Shown: piece after piece, positions 36,275 through 45,262 of the stretch
How the letters are laid out: each line of letters begins with the position of its first letter
Position numbering within the stretch: position 1 is the stretch's first letter
Origin: JAFAXD01 sp035472475
Lineage (GTDB): Bacteria; Pseudomonadota; Alphaproteobacteria; Rhizobiales; Xanthobacteraceae
Reading direction: 5' to 3'
Assembly: GCA_035472475.1 (NCBI GenBank)
Contig: DATIPA010000122.1
Coordinates: forward strand, 6,157-70,156
DNA length: 64,000 bases
Translations under genes and position numbers: made by a program
The notes under the pieces: generated by a model
Databases searched by the model: none
Told to the model about the DNA's origin: nothing
Seen by the model: only the letters and a program-made list of their open reading frames with translations

Positions 36275-36538
36275 ATGAAGGCTCTGCTTGTGTTCGCCGC
36301 GTTTGTCATTGCCACCACGGCCGCCGCCGTTCTGATCGGCTCATATATCGAACGGCAGACATCCGCCCAGATCGGCACCGTCGTGATGCTGGTCTTGTTT
36401 TTCGGTGGCATTGTCGTTTCGTGGATAGGCACCGTTTTTGCGATGGATGGATCACTCAACAACTTTTGCGCCGAACGGGAGCAGATCGAAGCCGAAAAGA
36501 AAGGCCGGCAATATATGGCGGCCAACACGAGAGGCTGA
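36275..36538 (+). CDS. Small two-helix membrane protein
   Basis: 87 residues. Helix 1 at about 3-24 (LLVFAAFVIATTAAAVLIG) and helix 2 at about 36-57 (VVMLVLFFGGIVVSWIGTVF) flank a short polar loop (SYIERQTSAQIG); the tail NNFCAEREQIEAEKKGRQ is charged and helical. TTGGAG lies 10 bp before the ATG. Function unknown. Confidence 0.65.
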   Translation: MKALLVFAAFVIATTAAAVLIGSYIERQTSAQIGTVVMLVLFFGGIVVSWIGTVFAMDGSLNNFCAEREQIEAEKKGRQYMAANTRG

Positions 36539-36649
36539 GAGCTGCGCTTGCGGCGCAATTGGGATCGTGTTCTCGGGTGTGGCCATCCCGTTGTGTCGGC
36601 GAAGCCCGCGACCGCTAGCTTATCGATAAAATGACCAATCGATTGACGT

Positions 36650-36695
36650 CGAAAAAAGCCCCGACCGACGGGTCGGGGCCAAGAAGTCTGATGTG
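36650..36695 (-). ncRNA. Candidate short RNA, copy 2 of a paired family
   Basis: Minus strand: TTGCCG (36723-36728), 16-bp spacer, TATAGT (36701-36706), then CACATCAGACTTCTT (36695-36681), hairpin GCCCCGACC / GGTCGGGGC (36679-36658) and TTTTTT (36657-36652). The 15-mer is identical to that of copy 1 although the hairpin stems differ in sequence, i.e. the unpaired 5' segment is conserved and the stem only by structure. The tRNA-Val gene is on the same strand 200 bp upstream, so part of this could be its terminator. Confidence 0.5.
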
Positions 36696-36894
36696 CCGCC
36701 ACTATACGCATTCGCGCGGTGCCGGCAAATCCGGATTGGGTACTGTTACGAGAAAAACGGAAAAACGGCCGGAGCTTGCAGGAGCCGGCGCGGTCGGACG
36801 TCACTCTCGTAGATACCTGATGTTCACTCGCGGGATGCGCGCAACGATTTTTGCCCCGGGCATCGCTTGAGTTGATAGATCGACGGATTTTGAA

Positions 36895-36969
36895 TGGTGG
36901 GCGCTGTAGGGATTGAACCTACGACCTCTCCCGTGTGAAGGGAACGCTCTCCCGCTGAGCTAAGCGCCC
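36895..36969 (-). tRNA. tRNA-Val (anticodon CAC)
   Basis: The minus strand gives a 75-nt cloverleaf: acceptor GGGCGCT pairing with AGCGCCC, D arm GCTCAGCGGGAGAGC, anticodon stem-loop TTCCCTTCACACGGGAG with CAC at positions 34-36, and T arm AGGTTCAATCCCT. The 3' CCA is encoded. Reads GUG valine codons. Confidence 0.95.
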
Positions 36970-37068
36970 GACCTGATCGGGTCTTTCTTAGGGCGCACCG
37001 CCTCGCTGTCAAGCGAGCCGCACCAGCCGCACACGCGATGTGATGCCCCGGCCGTCGCCGGATAAGCG

Positions 37069-37668
37069 TTACCGGAATCCGCCCGGCTGTTGCGCCGGCG
37101 GCGGTCCGAAGCCGGATGGCGTCGGCATCGGCGGGGCCGCGGGTGCGGGTGGCGCCGAGGGCGCTGGCGCGGCCGGTGCCGCGGCGGCGGCCACCGGCTT
37201 CTTCGCCGGTTTGATGCTCGCGGCGGGCGGCTTCTTGCGCGCGGCTGGCGCGCCGCTTCCGGGCGTGGGCGTGAGCTCGGCGACGACCGGATCGGGATCG
37301 ATCGTGGTCGCGGCGGCGGAGCCTTGTCCGGCATCCGCCGAGTCCCAGCTTTCCCGCGCGGTCGCAATGCGCACGGGGATCGTGCGCGGCTGATAGCCGG
37401 TGAGCGAGACGGTCACATTGTAGGTCCCGCTGCTCGCCGGTGCGGAGAGCGTGCAGGGCGTCTTGCAGGTCGGACCGTTGCCGATGCTGGCCTCGGCGCC
37501 GGCCGGGATCGATTCGACGCGCACCGGCGTGCCCGACGCATTGAACCCGGGAATATTGAAGCTTGGCATGCTGAGGCTGGGCATATTGAAGCTCGGCATG
37601 CTGGGAATCCCAGTGCATGCCGATAGCGCGGCGCCACACACTGCCAAGGCGATCGCGCGGCTAATCAT
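37069..37668 (-). CDS. Lipoprotein with PEGA-like domain
   Basis: 199 residues. A lipobox LSAC (Cys18) follows a short signal; the mature protein starts with a curious Met/Pro/Ser/Phe repeat (IPSMPSFNMPSLSMPSFNIP), then a PEGA-type beta domain (VRVESIPAGAEASIGNGPTC, KTPCTLSAPASSGTYNVTVS, LTGYQPRTIPVRI) and a long Ala/Pro/Lys-rich disordered tail. PEGA domains are surface beta repeats; the Cys pair in PTCKTPC is typical. Probably outer-membrane attached with a flexible tail. Confidence 0.78.
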   Translation of the reverse strand: MISRAIALAVCGAALSACTGIPSMPSFNMPSLSMPSFNIPGFNASGTPVRVESIPAGAEASIGNGPTCKTPCTLSAPASSGTYNVTVSLTGYQPRTIPVRIATARESWDSADAGQGSAAATTIDPDPVVAELTPTPGSGAPAARKKPPAASIKPAKKPVAAAAAPAAPAPSAPPAPAAPPMPTPSGFGPPPAQQPGGFR

Positions 37669-37793
37669 ACGATCCTACCCGGCCTTACCCGGCCGTCTCA
37701 CGCTTCGCTTACGATCTTGGCGACAATACGAAATCTTGGGTTGCTGGCGCAACCTGTTCGGACGGCCGGGCCGACTGCCATCGCGGGCGATGG

Positions 37794-38495
37794 TTAACCC
37801 GGGCCGCCCTGCGCCGGCGCCGCCTGGGCCCGGCGCGCGCGCACGAGGCCTTCCACCGCCTCCGGCAGGGCCGCGAAACTCGCCACCACCGCGTCGGCGC
37901 CGAGCGCGGCCGCGGGCTGTTCGGAATAGCCGAACTCGACTGCGATCACCGGAATCCCGGCGGCGCGGGCGGTGGCGACGTCCGTCGTCGAATCCCCGAC
38001 CACCAGCGCCTGCCCAACGTCGCCGCCGGCGCGGGCAATCGTGCGCCGCAGGATGTCGGGGTCCGGCTTGAGTGTGCCAAATGTGTCCTGGCCGCAGATC
38101 GCCGCGAACCGGTGTGCGATGTTCAGCATCCGCAGGAGCTGGGCCGAGAGCTGCTCGAGCTTGTTGGTGCAGACCGCAAACCGGTGCCCTTGCCGCGAAA
38201 GCTCGTCGAGCGCCGCTTCAAGGCCCGGAAACGGCCGCGACCGGTCGGCCATGTGGGTTGCATAATAGGCGAGGAAATCCTTGTAGAGCCGCTCGAGCTC
38301 GTCAGGCTTGGGCGCAACACCGTCGCGGGCGAGTCCGCGCTGGAGCAGGCGCCGCGCGCCCGCGCCGATCATCGAACGCGCCTCCGCAAACGGTACCGGC
38401 GGGAGACCTTCGCGAGCCAGGATGACATTGAGCGTGTCCACGAGGTCGGGCGCCGTATCGATCAGCGTGCCGTCGAGATCGAAGACAATGAGCAT
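37794..38495 (-). CDS. gph: Phosphoglycolate phosphatase (HAD family)
   Basis: 233 residues. HAD motifs in order: VFDLDGTLIDT (nucleophile Asp and acid Asp), VCTNK (motif II), LKPDPDI (motif III Lys) and VVGDSTTDVATARAAG (motif IV). Cap domain of the Gph type between motifs I and II. It dephosphorylates 2-phosphoglycolate, from DNA repair or oxygenation. Divergent from rpiA. Confidence 0.9.
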   Translation of the reverse strand: MLIVFDLDGTLIDTAPDLVDTLNVILAREGLPPVPFAEARSMIGAGARRLLQRGLARDGVAPKPDELERLYKDFLAYYATHMADRSRPFPGLEAALDELSRQGHRFAVCTNKLEQLSAQLLRMLNIAHRFAAICGQDTFGTLKPDPDILRRTIARAGGDVGQALVVGDSTTDVATARAAGIPVIAVEFGYSEQPAAALGADAVVASFAALPEAVEGLVRARRAQAAPAQGGPG

Positions 38496-38595
38496 GGTGG
38501 GGGATCGTTAACGGCGGGGCGAGTGCAAAGCAAGCGCGGCTGGAATGTGCTAGTCCAGAGCCGGGGAATTGCGGAATGGAGGGGGGTGCCTCGCC

Positions 38596-39321
38596 GTGAA
38601 CGTCAAAAACATCGAGAAGCTGAAGCGGGCCGCAGCAGCGCGGGCCCTGGAGATGGTCGAACCCGGCATGCGGCTGGGGCTCGGGACGGGGTCGACCGCT
38701 CACCACTTCGTCGAGCTTCTGGCCGAGCGGGTGCGAGCCGGGCTGGCGATTGTCGGGGTTCCGACCTCGGAGGCGACGCGGGCGCAGGCGGACGCCCATG
38801 GAATCCCACTCACCACGCTTGATGAAACGCCGGAACTCGACCTTACAATTGACGGAGCCGACGAGATCGGCCCGCGGCTGAGCCTGATCAAGGGCGGCGG
38901 GGGCGCGCTGCTGCGCGAGAAGATCGTGGCCACGGCTTCCGCCCGGATGGTGGTCATTGCCGATAACTCCAAGCTGGTCGACGTCCTCGGACGCTTTCCC
39001 TTGCCCATCGAAGTGGTCGCGTTCGGATTCGCGGCGATCCGGCGCAAGATCGAGAAGGCGGCGGTCGAAGCCGGTTGTCCCGGCCCCGCCATGCTGCGCC
39101 GCACCCGCGAAGGCCATCCTTTTGTCACGGACAGCGGGCACCTGATCGTCGACGCCGCGCTCGAGCGTATTCCCGATCCCGCGTCGCTCGCGGCCCGTCT
39201 GGCACTGATCCCCGGGGTTGTCGAACACGGATTGTTTGTCGGAATCGCCCAGGCCGCCGTTGTGGCCGACCCCACCGGCGTACAGATTCTGGAACACTCA
39301 CATCAAAGGAGCCCATCATGA
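38596..39321 (+). CDS. rpiA: Ribose-5-phosphate isomerase A
   Basis: 241 residues. [37 protein letters not shown] and [15 protein letters not shown] are the signature segments, including the catalytic acids. Interconverts ribose 5-phosphate and ribulose 5-phosphate. The GTG at 38596 is chosen because GGAGGGGGG lies about 10 bp upstream and the product then starts like relatives ([13 protein letters not shown]). The stop overlaps the start of the DUF2059 gene (ATGA). Confidence 0.93.
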   Translation: MNVKNIEKLKRAAAARALEMVEPGMRLGLGTGSTAHHFVELLAERVRAGLAIVGVPTSEATRAQADAHGIPLTTLDETPELDLTIDGADEIGPRLSLIKGGGGALLREKIVATASARMVVIADNSKLVDVLGRFPLPIEVVAFGFAAIRRKIEKAAVEAGCPGPAMLRRTREGHPFVTDSGHLIVDAALERIPDPASLAARLALIPGVVEHGLFVGIAQAAVVADPTGVQILEHSHQRSPS

Positions 39322-39821
39322 CCGTCTCCGTCCTCGCACGCCTTTGGGTGGCGCTGCTGCTCGTGCTCAGCCTTGGTGTTGCGGCGCAGAGCGCGAACCC
39401 GCCGTCGCCGCAGTCGATCGCCCTCGCCAAGGAGCTGATCGTTCTCAAGGGCGGCCACCAGATGTTCGACCAGGTCGTCCCGGGCGTGATCGAGCAAGCC
39501 AAGGATGTGTTTCTGCCGACCAACCCGAACCTCAACAAGGAGCTGGTCGAGGTCACCGGCAAGCTGAAGCTGGAATACGCCAACAAGTCGGACGAGCTCT
39601 TCAACGAGGTCGCCAAGGTCTACGCGATGCACTTCACCGAACAGGAACTCAAGGAGATCGTCGCCTTCTACAAGACGCCGCTCGGCAAGAAGATGCTGGC
39701 CGAGGATCCGGTCGCGATCCAGGAGGGCCTGACGCGGGCGAAGGACTGGGCGAACGACTTTTCCGGCCAGGTGCTCGGCAAAATGCGGGCCGAAATGAAG
39801 AAGAAGGGCCACGATCTGTGA
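39318..39821 (+). CDS. Secreted DUF2059 protein
   Basis: 167 residues. Signal peptide about 1-24, then a helical DUF2059 domain: [60 protein letters not shown]. Periplasmic, function unknown. It is wedged in an operon between rpiA and gor with overlapping start/stop codons at both ends, a firm sign of co-translation. Confidence 0.85.
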   Translation: MTVSVLARLWVALLLVLSLGVAAQSANPPSPQSIALAKELIVLKGGHQMFDQVVPGVIEQAKDVFLPTNPNLNKELVEVTGKLKLEYANKSDELFNEVAKVYAMHFTEQELKEIVAFYKTPLGKKMLAEDPVAIQEGLTRAKDWANDFSGQVLGKMRAEMKKKGHDL

Positions 39822-41203
39822 GCCAATCCGCCGGCGAGGTCGACCTCTTCGTCATTGGCGCCGGGTCGGGCGGCGTGCGTGCCGCGCGGATCGCTGCCGG
39901 CCACGGCGCCCGCGTGACGATCGCCGAGGAGTACCGTGTCGGCGGCACCTGTGTCATTCGCGGCTGCGTTCCCAAGAAGCTCTTGGTCTATGCCTCGCGC
40001 TTTGCGCGCGAATTCGAAGACGCGGCCGGGTTCGGCTGGACGCTGCCGGCCCCGGCGTTCGACTGGCCGACGCTGATCGCCAACAAGGACCAGGAAATCG
40101 CGCGGCTCGAAGCGGCCTATACCGCAAACCTCGACAAGGCGGGGGTCAAGATCGTCAAGAGCCGCGCGGTGCTCGACGATCCGCACACGGTGCGGCTCGC
40201 GACCGGCGGGCGCGTGAAGGCTGCGCACATTTTGGTCGCGACCGGCGCCTCGCCGCAGCGTCCGGCGATCCCCGGTATTGAGCACGTCATTACGTCCAAC
40301 GAGGCATTTCACCTGCCGTTTCTGCCGCGCCGCATCCTGGTGCAGGGGGGCGGCTATATCGCAATCGAGTTTGCCTGCATCTTTGCCGGGCTCGGCGCCG
40401 AGGTCACGCTGGTCTATCGCGGCGACAACATCCTGCGCGGTTTTGACGATGACGTGCGCAGCCACCTACGCGGTGAACTGGAAAAGAGCGGGATCACCGT
40501 CATCACCGGCCGCACGGTCGCGGCGGTCGAGCACTCCGGCCACGCCTATCCGGTACGGCTCTCGGACGGCCGCTGGATCGACGTCGACAAGGTAATGTTT
40601 GCGCTCGGGCGCGCGCCGAACGTTGCCGGTGTGGGACTCGAGGCCGCCGGTGTCTCCATCGCATCCAGCGGCGCGGTCGTGGTCGACGCCTATTCGCGCA
40701 CGCGCGTGCCGCACATCTACGCCATCGGCGACGTCACCAACCGGATTAACCTGACCCCGGTCGCGATCCGCGAGGGCCATGCGTTTGCGGACACGGTGTT
40801 CGGCGGCCGCCCGACCGCGGTCGATCATCGCAACGTGCCGACCGCGGTGTTTTCCGAGCCGGAGGTCGGGGTCGTCGGTCTCACGGAGGCGCAAGCGCGC
40901 GAGCAGTTCCCCCGCGTCGACATCTACAAGGCGACTTTTCGCCCGCTGAAGGCGACGCTGTCCGGGTCACACACGCGCGTTTTGATGAAGCTCGTCGTCG
41001 ATGGGACGAGCGATCGCGTGCTCGGGTGCCACATCGTCGGCGAAGCCGCCGCCGAGATGATCCAGACGCTCGCGATCGCGGTGAAGATGGGCGCCACCAA
41101 GGAGGATTTCGACACCACGCTTGCCTTGCATCCGACCGCCGCCGAGGAGCTCGTCACCATGCGCACGCCGACCGCCCGCTACGGCCAGCAGGCCGCGGAG
41201 TAA
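39818..41203 (+). CDS. gor: Glutathione-disulfide reductase
   Basis: 461 residues, starting at a GTG (39818) that overlaps the DUF2059 stop (GTGA). FAD motif IGAGSGGVRAARIAAGHG, redox-active Cys45/Cys50 in GGTCVIRGCVPKK, NADPH domain VQGGGYIAIEFACIFAGLG and the interface HPTAAEEL with the catalytic His. It regenerates reduced glutathione. The frame opens further upstream inside the DUF2059 gene; that part is not protein-like for this family. Confidence 0.93.
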   Translation: MSQSAGEVDLFVIGAGSGGVRAARIAAGHGARVTIAEEYRVGGTCVIRGCVPKKLLVYASRFAREFEDAAGFGWTLPAPAFDWPTLIANKDQEIARLEAAYTANLDKAGVKIVKSRAVLDDPHTVRLATGGRVKAAHILVATGASPQRPAIPGIEHVITSNEAFHLPFLPRRILVQGGGYIAIEFACIFAGLGAEVTLVYRGDNILRGFDDDVRSHLRGELEKSGITVITGRTVAAVEHSGHAYPVRLSDGRWIDVDKVMFALGRAPNVAGVGLEAAGVSIASSGAVVVDAYSRTRVPHIYAIGDVTNRINLTPVAIREGHAFADTVFGGRPTAVDHRNVPTAVFSEPEVGVVGLTEAQAREQFPRVDIYKATFRPLKATLSGSHTRVLMKLVVDGTSDRVLGCHIVGEAAAEMIQTLAIAVKMGATKEDFDTTLALHPTAAEELVTMRTPTARYGQQAAE

Positions 41204-41207
41204 TCTC

Positions 41208-42062
41208 TCACTCACCGCCGAGCCAATCGGCAGCCTCGCGCCAAAGCGTGTCGCGGTGGGCCGGACGGAAGAAGCCGAAATGTCCGATCGGACCTTGCCC
41301 GAGCGCACGCGGGTCGACCTGCTTGCGCTCCGGCCGCGTGCCGGTAAAGCCGGTCAGCAGAAGATCGATCGCCGGCGGCGTCGCCCAGGGATCGTCGTCC
41401 ATTCCAATCGCGCGCAATGCTCCGCGATAGCGCGGAAAATTCGCAAGTTCGGCAAGCGTCGGATCGTCAAAGAAGTAGCGCTTGCTCATGACCCATCCGG
41501 CCCATTCCAGAAACACGTCCTTGGGCAGGTCTTCGCCAATACCCGTCCACCCGGGGGTGTAGCCGAATGCGCGCGTGACCAGGCGTCCGACATTCATCAT
41601 GGCGTATACGCGATAGTTTTCGGGCGGCAGAAACAGCCGCCAATAGCCGGCTTGGGCCGCGATCAGCAGTGCACGCGAGATTGCGGTGTTGTTTTCCAGA
41701 AGTCCGACCGCGTGCCCGCCGACCGAATGTCCGACCGCGCATAGCGGAACTCCCGGCCAATGCTCGCGCACGTGATCGAGCGCCGCGCTGGCATCGAGCG
41801 ATACCCAGTCCCGCATGCGCGCTGAAAAGCCGACGAGCTTTTTCGGCCGCGAGTCGGCAACGCCGCGGTAGTCGTAAGTCAGCACCGCAAAATCGCGCTG
41901 CGCCAAGTAGGTGGCAAAGCCCCGGTAGATCCGGCGCGGCACCGCAGTTGCCGAGTTGAGCACGATCGCCGCTCGCAACCGGCGGCTCGGTACGTAGGCC
42001 GTGGCGGCCAGCTCAAAGCCGTCGCGTGCCGCAAAGCTCGTATCGGTGATCGTTTCCGGCAT
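41208..42062 (-). CDS. Alpha/beta hydrolase
   Basis: 284 residues. The nucleophile elbow is GHSVGG (Ser113). Upstream strands IVLNSATAVPRRIYRGFATY and FAVLTYDYRGVADSRP and the final HFGFFRP (catalytic His) fit a serine hydrolase of the group annotated as alpha/beta fold hydrolase (COG4757-like). No signal peptide. Converges on gor with 4 bp between stops. Confidence 0.82.
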   Translation of the reverse strand: MPETITDTSFAARDGFELAATAYVPSRRLRAAIVLNSATAVPRRIYRGFATYLAQRDFAVLTYDYRGVADSRPKKLVGFSARMRDWVSLDASAALDHVREHWPGVPLCAVGHSVGGHAVGLLENNTAISRALLIAAQAGYWRLFLPPENYRVYAMMNVGRLVTRAFGYTPGWTGIGEDLPKDVFLEWAGWVMSKRYFFDDPTLAELANFPRYRGALRAIGMDDDPWATPPAIDLLLTGFTGTRPERKQVDPRALGQGPIGHFGFFRPAHRDTLWREAADWLGGE

Positions 42063-42191
42063 GTTGCCGCCCTTACCCTAACCCGCAAAACCGGCCGATG
42101 ACGGGTAGGCAGCCCGCCCGCGGATTTCGCTGACGCTCCGTCCCGGCTACTGTATAAGGCGCCCGCCGGCCCACTCCTAAGGCTGCCGGCA

Positions 42192-42269
42192 CTAGTGCCC
42201 GGTTTCCAAAGTTCGTGATACATGGCGGGCATGCTCTGACACGAACTTCGAAAACGGAACGGGCACTAG
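42192..42269. repeat. Palindromic repeat A (CGAAGTTCG class)
   Basis: Inverted arms CTAGTGCCCG...AAGTTCGTG and CACGAACTTCG...CGGGCACTAG around a ~22-nt centre. 78 bp, arms imperfect. Same ends (CTAGTG/CACTAG) and core as copies D1, D2 and E1. Confidence 0.75.
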
Positions 42270-42283
42270 CAAGCATTTGATAG

Positions 42284-42330
42284 CGCATGATCCGGCGAAG
42301 TGGCCGCCGGTTCGCCGAAAAGATCATGCG
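42284..42330. repeat. Intergenic mosaic-type palindrome (RIME-like)
   Basis: CGCATGATC...CGGCGA and TCGCCGAAAAGATCATGCG form inverted arms. The GCATGATC / GATCATGC ends and the AAAAG asymmetry are as I recall for rhizobial intergenic mosaic elements. Confidence 0.6.
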
Positions 42331-42390
42331 TCCCTTATAGTTAGCGCGCGACGTGACGCAAAACCGGTGACCACTTTTGCTGGTCGCGCG

Positions 42391-42466
42391 CGTGCCGCTT
42401 CTCGATTTGAAGTTCCTGGACGAGATAGCGGCAGGAGGTGCAGGAACTTCAAATCGGCGGCACTAG
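42391..42466. repeat. Palindromic repeat B (TTTGAAGTTCC class)
   Basis: Arms GTGCCG...GATTTGAAGTTCC and GGAACTTCAAATC...CGGCACTAG. The left end lacks CTAG. Ends 12 bp before the DAHP synthase ATG; its last base plus GAG forms the GGAG ribosome binding site. Confidence 0.72.
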
Positions 42467-42478
42467 GAGTATCGCGCC

Positions 42479-43864
42479 ATGCAGCGCTGGACGCCCGACA
42501 GTTGGCGTAGCAAGCCGATCATGCAGGTGCCGGACTATCCGGATCCCCAGGCTCTCGGCGACGTCGAAAAGCAGCTCGCGACCTTTCCGCCGCTGGTTTT
42601 TGCGGGCGAGGCGCGCGCCCTGAAGAAGGCCCTGGCGCGCGTCGTGGCAGGCGAGGCTTTCCTGCTGCAGGGCGGCGATTGCGCCGAAAGCTTCGCCGAG
42701 CACGGCGCCAACAACATTCGCGACTTCTTCCGCGTCTTTCTACAGATGGCGGTGGTGATGACGTTCGCCGCCGCCTCGCCGGTGGTGAAGGTCGGGCGCA
42801 TCGCCGGCCAGTTCGCCAAGCCGCGTTCGGCGCCGACCGAAAAACGCCATGGAGTGGAGCTGCCCAGCTACCGCGGCGACATCATCAACGACATCGCGTT
42901 CACGCCGCTGGCGCGCACGCCTGATCCGCGTCGCCAGGTCGAGGCCTATCGCCAGTCGGCCGCCACCCTCAACCTGCTGCGTGCGTTCGCGCACGGCGGC
43001 TACGCCAACCTCAAGAGCGTGCACAACTGGATGCTGGGCTTCGTCAAGGATAGCCCGCAGTTCCGCCGCTATGAGGAACTAGGCGACCGCATCTCCCAGG
43101 CGCTCGGCTTCATGGAGGCCTGCGGCCTCAATCTCGAAAGCCATCCAGAGCTGCGCTCGACCGATTTCTACACCAGCCACGAAGCGTTGCTGCTCGGCTT
43201 CGAGCAGGCGCTCACGCGCGAGGACTCGACCGAACCCGGCAACTGGTACGCCACCTCCGGCCACATGGTCTGGATCGGCGATCGTACCCGCCAGCACGAT
43301 CACGCGCATGTGGAGTTCTGCCGTGGCATCAAGAATCCACTCGGGCTCAAATGCGGACCGTCACTCAAGAGCGACGATCTCATTCGCCTTATCGACATTC
43401 TCAATCCGGAGAACGAACCCGGACGCCTGACGCTGATCTGCCGGGTTGGTGCCGAGAAGGCGGCCGAGTTTCTCCCACAGCTGATCCGGGCGGTTAAACG
43501 TGAAGGCAAGGCGGTAGTTTGGTCGTGCGATCCGATGCACGGCAATACCATCACGGCCGCGAGCGGCTACAAAACGCGGCCGTTCGACAAGATCCTGCAG
43601 GAGGTGAAGGCGTTTTTCGCCGCGCATGCCGCGGAAGGGACCTACGCGGGCGGTGTCCATCTGGAGATGACCGGGCAAAACGTCACCGAATGTACCGGCG
43701 GTGCGCGCGCGATCTCCGACCAGGATCTCAACGACCGCTACCACACCGTCTGCGATCCGCGGCTTAACGCCGAGCAGTCGATCGACCTCGCGTTCCTGCT
43801 CTCTGATCTGCTCAAGAAGGAGCGCGCGGCGGTTCGGCCGCTGGCCGCGGTTGCCGGACTCTAA
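42479..43864 (+). CDS. 3-deoxy-7-phosphoheptulonate synthase, class II
   Basis: 461 residues, plant-type (class II) DAHP synthase that starts the shikimate pathway from PEP and erythrose 4-phosphate. Marks: [58 protein letters not shown] and [20 protein letters not shown], which hold the metal and PEP ligands. The ribosome binding site GGAG is joined to palindrome B just upstream. No other aromatic-pathway gene is adjacent. Confidence 0.94.
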   Translation: MQRWTPDSWRSKPIMQVPDYPDPQALGDVEKQLATFPPLVFAGEARALKKALARVVAGEAFLLQGGDCAESFAEHGANNIRDFFRVFLQMAVVMTFAAASPVVKVGRIAGQFAKPRSAPTEKRHGVELPSYRGDIINDIAFTPLARTPDPRRQVEAYRQSAATLNLLRAFAHGGYANLKSVHNWMLGFVKDSPQFRRYEELGDRISQALGFMEACGLNLESHPELRSTDFYTSHEALLLGFEQALTREDSTEPGNWYATSGHMVWIGDRTRQHDHAHVEFCRGIKNPLGLKCGPSLKSDDLIRLIDILNPENEPGRLTLICRVGAEKAAEFLPQLIRAVKREGKAVVWSCDPMHGNTITAASGYKTRPFDKILQEVKAFFAAHAAEGTYAGGVHLEMTGQNVTECTGGARAISDQDLNDRYHTVCDPRLNAEQSIDLAFLLSDLLKKERAAVRPLAAVAGL

Positions 43865-43974
43865 CCTAGTCCGCCGCCGCGGCGGGAACGTTCCCTGACG
43901 CTTTGGTGTTGTAGTCACCGGCGGCGCGCAAAACGCGCGCCGGCGGGTCGATAAACACGTCACGGGAGGAAAAG

Positions 43975-45123
43975 ATGCTTCGCCAAGCGTCACTGGCGCT
44001 GATCGCCTTGTCGTTGCTCTCGCCCGCCGTCCGGGCCGAGATCGCAGTGTCAGCCCAGGACGGCAAGCAGGTCCTGGTCGACGGCGTGCCGACGGTGCCG
44101 GACAATCCGCCTCCCGACTACGTCGCAATCCTCGACCTCGGGTCCACCCCGCCCAAGCTGGTGGCCGAAGTGCCGGCGCCGACGAGCGTGGTCGGCCCCC
44201 CGCAGAGTGTCGCGGTCGCGCCGGATGAGCGCCTGGCGCTGGTGACCTCCGCCAACATGATCGATCCAGCCGATCCCAAGAAGATCGCGCTGAACGACAA
44301 GCTCACCGTCATCGACCTGCAGGCAAGCCCGCCGCAGGCGACCGCCACGCTGACGGCCGGCAAGGGCGCCGCCGGCGTGTCGATCAACCGCGCCGGAACG
44401 CTTGCGCTGGTCGCCAACCGCGCCGAAGGGACGGTGTCGGTGTTCACGGTCGACGGCAAGACGCTCACGCCGGCCGGCAAGATCGACCTCGGGAACGACA
44501 AGTCGGGTCCCAGTCACGTGGTGTTTGCGCCAGACGGCAGGACCGCGCTGGTATCGCGCGACGGCGACAGCAAGATCTCGGTGCTGTCGATCGACGGCAG
44601 TAAGGTTACCTACGCCAAGCGCGACCTCTCTGCCGGCATTCGTCCCTACAGCATCGAGATGAGCCCGAGTGGCGATATCGCGGTCGTCGGCAACGTCGGG
44701 ACCGGCAGCGGCGACGCCGATACGGTGAGCGTCATCGACATGAAGGCATCGCCCATCCGCGTGGTCGAGACGGTAACGGCTGGGCAAACCCCGGAAGGCG
44801 TGCGCATTTCGCCGGACGGGAAGTATCTCGCCGTCACCGTGGCGAACGGCTCCAACAAGCCCAAGTCCTCGCCGTTCTTCAACGACAACGGGCTGGTGAA
44901 GATCTTCGCCATCAACGGCACCAAGCTCACGCCGGTGACCGAGGCAAAGATTGGCCATTGGTGCCAGGGCGCGGTCTGGAACAAGACCGCGACCATGCTC
45001 ATGGTCCAATGTATGGTCGAGCACGAGCTGCAAATGTTCCGCTTCGACGGAAAGACTCTGACGTCGGGCACCCCGATCAAGCTGAAGGCGGGGCCCGCGG
45101 GTATCCGCACGGCGGAGTGGTGA
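43975..45123 (+). CDS. Secreted beta-propeller protein (YncE/lactonase-like)
   Basis: 382 residues. Signal peptide about 1-22 (SPAVRA). The rest has repeated blades of the form ...SVAVAPDERLALVTSA, GVSINRAGTLALVANR, HVVFAPDGRTALVSRD, EMSPSGDIAVVGNV and VRISPDGKYLAVTVANG, a seven-bladed-type propeller like YncE, where such proteins sit in the periplasm. Function not assigned. A GGGAGG ribosome binding site precedes the ATG. Confidence 0.82.
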   Translation: MLRQASLALIALSLLSPAVRAEIAVSAQDGKQVLVDGVPTVPDNPPPDYVAILDLGSTPPKLVAEVPAPTSVVGPPQSVAVAPDERLALVTSANMIDPADPKKIALNDKLTVIDLQASPPQATATLTAGKGAAGVSINRAGTLALVANRAEGTVSVFTVDGKTLTPAGKIDLGNDKSGPSHVVFAPDGRTALVSRDGDSKISVLSIDGSKVTYAKRDLSAGIRPYSIEMSPSGDIAVVGNVGTGSGDADTVSVIDMKASPIRVVETVTAGQTPEGVRISPDGKYLAVTVANGSNKPKSSPFFNDNGLVKIFAINGTKLTPVTEAKIGHWCQGAVWNKTATMLMVQCMVEHELQMFRFDGKTLTSGTPIKLKAGPAGIRTAEW

Positions 45124-45262
45124 CCGGGCAATCTTGACGAGTGGTGCGCGGCGGGCGCGCTGGTTTAGGCGCGAGCCCTGCGCAAGGCGCATGGCTCTAG
45201 CCCTGCGCCCGGAGCGCGAAATCCGATTTCCCTGTCTGGGGTTTTGGCTTTAGACGTTGCGC

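Larger units (their letters stand above)
42063..42478. other. Intergenic mosaic of three palindromes ahead of the DAHP synthase gene
   Basis: A 416-bp gap holding, in order, palindrome A (42192-42269), a GATC-ended mosaic-type palindrome (42284-42330) followed by the ACCGGTGACCACTTTTGC motif that often accompanies it in rhizobial genomes (recalled, not searched), and palindrome B (42391-42466). No gene. Confidence 0.55.

Noticed and set aside
39218..39818. N-terminal extension of glutathione reductase
   Set aside because: It reads the DUF2059 gene in another frame; the GTG at 39818 gives the family's normal start.
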